Position numbers and translations under genes: made by a program | Part shown: one piece after another, positions 61,159-64,000 of the stretch | Numbering within the stretch: the first letter of the stretch is position 1 | How the letters are laid out: every line of letters starts with the position of its first letter | Source of the DNA: Marinomonas colpomeniae | Lineage (GTDB): Bacteria; Pseudomonadota; Gammaproteobacteria; Pseudomonadales; Marinomonadaceae | Assembly (NCBI RefSeq): GCF_014803385.1 | Contig: NZ_JACYFC010000002.1 | Span: 558,001 to 622,000, forward strand | Reading direction: 5' to 3' | DNA: 64,000 bases | Notes under the pieces: generated by a model | What the model was told of the DNA's origin: nothing | Database searches by the model: none | The model's input: the letters and a program-made list of their open reading frames with translations, nothing else

Positions 61159-62298
61159 GTGACGACCATATCCAGATGTTTCACCTTGTGTTTATTCCTG
61201 CTGTCCAGTGTTGTCTGGTCGGCAGGTGAGCCGCAAACTCCAGCGGAGGCGAAACAGCAAATCCAAGAATTACAGCAAGATTTGAAAAAATTGGATCGTT
61301 GGCTGAAGGATATAAAATCTGAGCGGTCTGGAGTAGAGAAGCAGCTTGAAGCTAAAGAAACAGACATTCAAGAGCTCCTTAAAAAAATACAGACTATTCA
61401 AGAGAGTCTTAAAAAAGGAGAAAAGCAGCTGAGCGAATTAAGAGTTCAGCAGCAGTCTCTCCAATTAAGCATTCAGCAGCAGAACGAACAAATAGCCGCC
61501 CAATTAAGGGCGGTTTATCGTTCAGGCGATGAAGAAAGTGTGAAGCTATTGTTGAACGGTGGTAATGCGGAAGACTCAGAGCGATTGGTGCAATACAATC
61601 GTTATTTTTCAACTGCTAGGCAATCTTTGATTAATGGTTTTATTAATGAAGTAAGTGATCTGAGCTTAGTTGAAAAAAGCATCCGCAGTCATCGTGCACA
61701 GCAAGCTAGGGAAGAAGTTGTATTAAAAGAAGAGCGTAGTCGCCTTGCTGGCCAGCAACAAGATCGTCGCAATTTATTAGCCAAATTAGACGGTGATTTG
61801 GCAAAAGGTGATAAGCGATCTAAACAATTATTAAGTGATCAGAAAGATTTACAAGAAATGCTTCAGCGTTTAGATGAGGCTCTTGCTGATGTTAAAATAC
61901 CTGATTTCGAGGTGCCATTTTCCTCTCAGCGAGGGAAGTTGGTACGTCCTTTACGAACTATTTCTAAATTGCCATCTGATGGTGGCATTAACTTAGGCGG
62001 TGTAACCCTAAGAACCAAGGAGGGAGAGCCGGTCCATGCAGTTTTTCAAGGTCGAGTTGTTTTTTCAGACTGGATGAGAGGTTTCGGTTTTTTACTTATT
62101 TTAGACCATGGCGATGGTTACATGTCGTTGTACGGTTACAATCAAAGTTTATTAAAAGAAGTGGGTGAATGGGTTGGTTCTAACGATGTCGTTGCTATGG
62201 CCGGAAGTTCTGGTGGTCGTCCTGATTCTGCTTTGTTTTTTGCAATTCGCCATAATGGCACGCCATTAAAACCACTTTCTTGGGTTGTTTCGGGTTAA
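61159..62298 (+). CDS. envC: Murein hydrolase activator EnvC
   Basis: Periplasmic protein of 379 residues with a signal peptide, a long coiled coil (about 25-245) and a C-terminal LytM domain (about 265-378). The zinc ligands of active M23 peptidases are gone: YGYN replaces YxH and ALFFAIR replaces the HLH site, so it should activate AmiA/AmiB amidases rather than cut murein. GTG start is coupled to gpmI. Slightly shorter than the 419-residue Escherichia protein. Confidence 0.94.
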   Translation: MTTISRCFTLCLFLLSSVVWSAGEPQTPAEAKQQIQELQQDLKKLDRWLKDIKSERSGVEKQLEAKETDIQELLKKIQTIQESLKKGEKQLSELRVQQQSLQLSIQQQNEQIAAQLRAVYRSGDEESVKLLLNGGNAEDSERLVQYNRYFSTARQSLINGFINEVSDLSLVEKSIRSHRAQQAREEVVLKEERSRLAGQQQDRRNLLAKLDGDLAKGDKRSKQLLSDQKDLQEMLQRLDEALADVKIPDFEVPFSSQRGKLVRPLRTISKLPSDGGINLGGVTLRTKEGEPVHAVFQGRVVFSDWMRGFGFLLILDHGDGYMSLYGYNQSLLKEVGEWVGSNDVVAMAGSSGGRPDSALFFAIRHNGTPLKPLSWVVSG

Positions 62299-62371
62299 TT
62301 ACTCCAAACGATTTTAGAGTAATTGTTGTTAGCTAGAGTATAAAGTGGATACAAAAGTGATAGGAATAATT

Positions 62372-63649
62372 ATGATTAACATATTACGTCAACGAACCTC
62401 CTTTCTATTCATGTCGCTATTAACGCTACCTGTCTTATTTACTGAAGTTCAGGCAAAGGATGTTTTACCGACGACTCAAATACAGTCTTTTGTAGAAACG
62501 TTCGAAACTATTCGTGAAGGTTATGTTGATGTTTTATCAGATGAAGAAATCCTGCATAGAGCGTTAAAGGGTATGGTGTCTCGACTTGATCCACATTCTG
62601 AATATTTTACAAAAAGTGAATTGATAGATTTTGATGAACTGACATCAGGCAATTATGCTGGTGTTGGCGTCGAAGTCGAAATCAAAGATAGTAACCTTAT
62701 TATAGTTACCCCTATTGATGGCTCACCAGCTAAAGAAGCAGGTATTCTTTCAGGTGATATCATTATTCGCATCGACAATACCTTAATAACTGATTTAGGT
62801 ATGCAAGACATTGTTACCTTGATGCGTGGCGAAGTTGGTTCTTCCGTGATGTTAGATATTAGCCGTAACGGTGAAATTAAACAGTACGAGCTGATTCGTC
62901 GTTTAGTTGAAGAGTCTAGTGTATCAAGTAAGTGGGTGGGTGATGGCATTGCCTATTTACGTATTAGTCAATTTCAAGGCGACAGCAGTGTAGAGTTTTC
63001 TGACACTATTGATAAATTAAAGAAAGAGCAGGACATTCAAGGGGTTGTTTTGGATCTACGTAATAACCCAGGGGGGGTTTTACAAAGTGCTGTTGGTGTT
63101 GTGAATGCTTTTGTTGATGACGGTATGATTGTTTACACAAAAGGTAGACACGAATTGTCTCAAAGCCAATTTTTAGCTTCAAAAAGAACGACAAAATTAG
63201 CTAGCGTACCTATTATTGTGCTGATTAATGAAGGTTCAGCTTCCGCGTCTGAAATCGTAGCTGGAGCCATCCAAGATCACAATCGAGGGTTGGTTTTAGG
63301 AACGGAAAGTTTTGGTAAAGGCTCAGTACAAACTGTTATTCCATTATCAAATGGTGATGCAGTAAAGCTAACAACGGCACTTTATTACACACCTAACGGT
63401 CGCTCTATTCAAGCTCAAGGTATTATTCCTGATTTGATTGTTCCACAGGCAACGTTGACCTTAGACGAGGGGCAGTTTTCTGTGAAAGAGTCAGAATTAA
63501 AAGGGCATTTGGAAAATGGAACTGGTGGAAAAGAACATACTAGCGAAGACGTTAAGTTGGAAATCAGTGAATTAGCAAAAACGGATTTCCAGTTGTATCA
63601 AGCGGTCAGCATTCTAAAAACAATACCGAAATTAGTTCAAACGCAGTGA
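62372..63649 (+). CDS. ctpA: C-terminal processing peptidase (S41 family)
   Basis: Periplasmic serine protease of 425 residues from ATG 62372 (AGGA upstream); GTG 62345 is a longer alternative. It has a signal peptide, a PDZ domain (about 80-165; NYAGVGVEVEIKDSNLIIVTPIDGSPAKEAGI) and the S41 core with catalytic Ser in NEGSASASEIVAGA and Lys in ESFGKGSVQT. RLDPHSEYF marks the CtpA group. Cleaves C-termini of envelope proteins. Follows envC as in other gammaproteobacteria. Confidence 0.95.
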   Translation: MINILRQRTSFLFMSLLTLPVLFTEVQAKDVLPTTQIQSFVETFETIREGYVDVLSDEEILHRALKGMVSRLDPHSEYFTKSELIDFDELTSGNYAGVGVEVEIKDSNLIIVTPIDGSPAKEAGILSGDIIIRIDNTLITDLGMQDIVTLMRGEVGSSVMLDISRNGEIKQYELIRRLVEESSVSSKWVGDGIAYLRISQFQGDSSVEFSDTIDKLKKEQDIQGVVLDLRNNPGGVLQSAVGVVNAFVDDGMIVYTKGRHELSQSQFLASKRTTKLASVPIIVLINEGSASASEIVAGAIQDHNRGLVLGTESFGKGSVQTVIPLSNGDAVKLTTALYYTPNGRSIQAQGIIPDLIVPQATLTLDEGQFSVKESELKGHLENGTGGKEHTSEDVKLEISELAKTDFQLYQAVSILKTIPKLVQTQ

Positions 63650-63651
63650 GA

Positions 63652-64000
63652 ATGTTTTTTTTAAGTCGATATATTCAAATGCCAGTTTTAGTAAATTTTA
63701 ATAGAGTTTTATTCAGTTCTTTGTTTTTAGTATCTATGCAACCTGTTAGTGGGTGGGCGAACGAATTAGAAAGCTCTGTAACTTTTCCTTTAGAAGACGC
63801 TGCAGACAGGCTTGTTGAAATGCAGGTGGAAAATAGTGAAGAAATACCACTAGTCGTACCTTTAGAGAGTCTCGGGCCTGTTTTAGATACTAAAAAAGTG
63901 CCAGAATTTATGGGTCTACCTATGCTGGAAAATACTCGGCCTTGGACACCTGCACTCGTTCCTTTTCTAAATTTCCAGCTTGATGGTAAGGCCATTGATA
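63652..64000 (+). CDS. Secreted protein, 3' end outside window (possible divergent polysaccharide deacetylase)
   Basis: A frame opens at ATG 63652, two bases after the ctpA stop, and stays open for 116 codons to the window edge. It begins with a basic and hydrophobic leader (RVLFSSLFLVSMQPVSGWA) and continues with an acidic linker (EDAADRLVEMQVENSEEIP). No domain is reached within the window. The gene after envC-ctpA in related genomes is often yibQ, a divergent polysaccharide deacetylase; that identification rests on position only. Confidence 0.65.
   Translation, partial: MFFLSRYIQMPVLVNFNRVLFSSLFLVSMQPVSGWANELESSVTFPLEDAADRLVEMQVENSEEIPLVVPLESLGPVLDTKKVPEFMGLPMLENTRPWTPALVPFLNFQLDGKAID

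Noticed and set aside
1-64000. tRNA, rRNA, prophage or insertion sequence
   Set aside because: No transposase or integrase frame, no tRNA cloverleaf or rRNA segment was recognised on either strand.

Overview
The window is 64 kb of chromosome from a heterotrophic gammaproteobacterium. Moderately AT-rich DNA, two TRAP uptake operons, a Fec-type iron transporter, LpoB/LpxH-like/SecB/GrxC envelope genes and an Escherichia-like yibN-grxC-secB / gpmI-envC-ctpA neighbourhood fit a marine Oceanospirillales member, most likely Marinomonas or a close relative. The genus is an inference from gene content and was not tested. I found no rRNA, tRNA, CRISPR array, insertion sequence or prophage.

Layout, 1-30 kb. 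A nucleoside ABC importer (two permeases) leads into cytidine deaminase and an RlpA-like lipoprotein. A Pat-like protein acetyltransferase is divergent from a histone-deacetylase-family deacylase. A Tat-exported nicotinamidase is followed by a trpR-trpE-trpG operon with a candidate trp operator. Next come a DeoR regulator, an amino-alcohol kinase with a PLP phospho-lyase, and a divergent short-chain dehydrogenase. An SGNH hydrolase gene starts exactly at the end of nine perfect 8-bp repeats, each carrying an ATG. A TakP-type TRAP operon is followed by a Cache histidine kinase and a NarL-type regulator. Then come a GH114-like secreted protein, AraC and LysE genes, an FMN reductase with a Dabb protein, a DJ-1/PfpI protein opposite a LysR gene, and an isochorismatase-like hydrolase.

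Layout, 28-40 kb. A TonB-dependent receptor gene is followed by a five-gene fecBCDE-like operon that has a second fecB copy at its end. A broken copy of the isochorismatase tail lies between receptor and operon. The gluconate locus (TRAP transporter, gntK, gntR) carries two near-perfect GntR operators over its promoter and a third at gntR.

Layout, 40-64 kb. A CBS/nucleotidyltransferase protein is paired with a DEDDh exonuclease. An AT-rich patch holds a two-TM potassium channel and a secreted orphan. It is followed by an LpxH-like phosphoesterase, an EAL-CBS-GGDEF protein, a COG3014/LpoB/LPP20 lipoprotein operon led by an overlooked 39-residue CPYC membrane protein, and secB-grxC-yibN. A lysine/pipecolate degradation block (DUF1338 oxygenase, LysR, amaB, amaA, LysR) separates yibN from gpmI-envC-ctpA. 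The window ends inside a further secreted-protein gene.

How the genes work together. Several blocks form complete uptake-plus-metabolism units with their own switches: nucleosides, tryptophan synthesis, 2-oxo acids, gluconate, ferric chelates and lysine/pipecolate. The strongest new leads are the ATG-bearing 8-bp repeat ladder at 15823-15894, the Pat protein lacking its ATP-grasp core opposite a deacylase, the split kinase/phospho-lyase system, and the CPYC microprotein.
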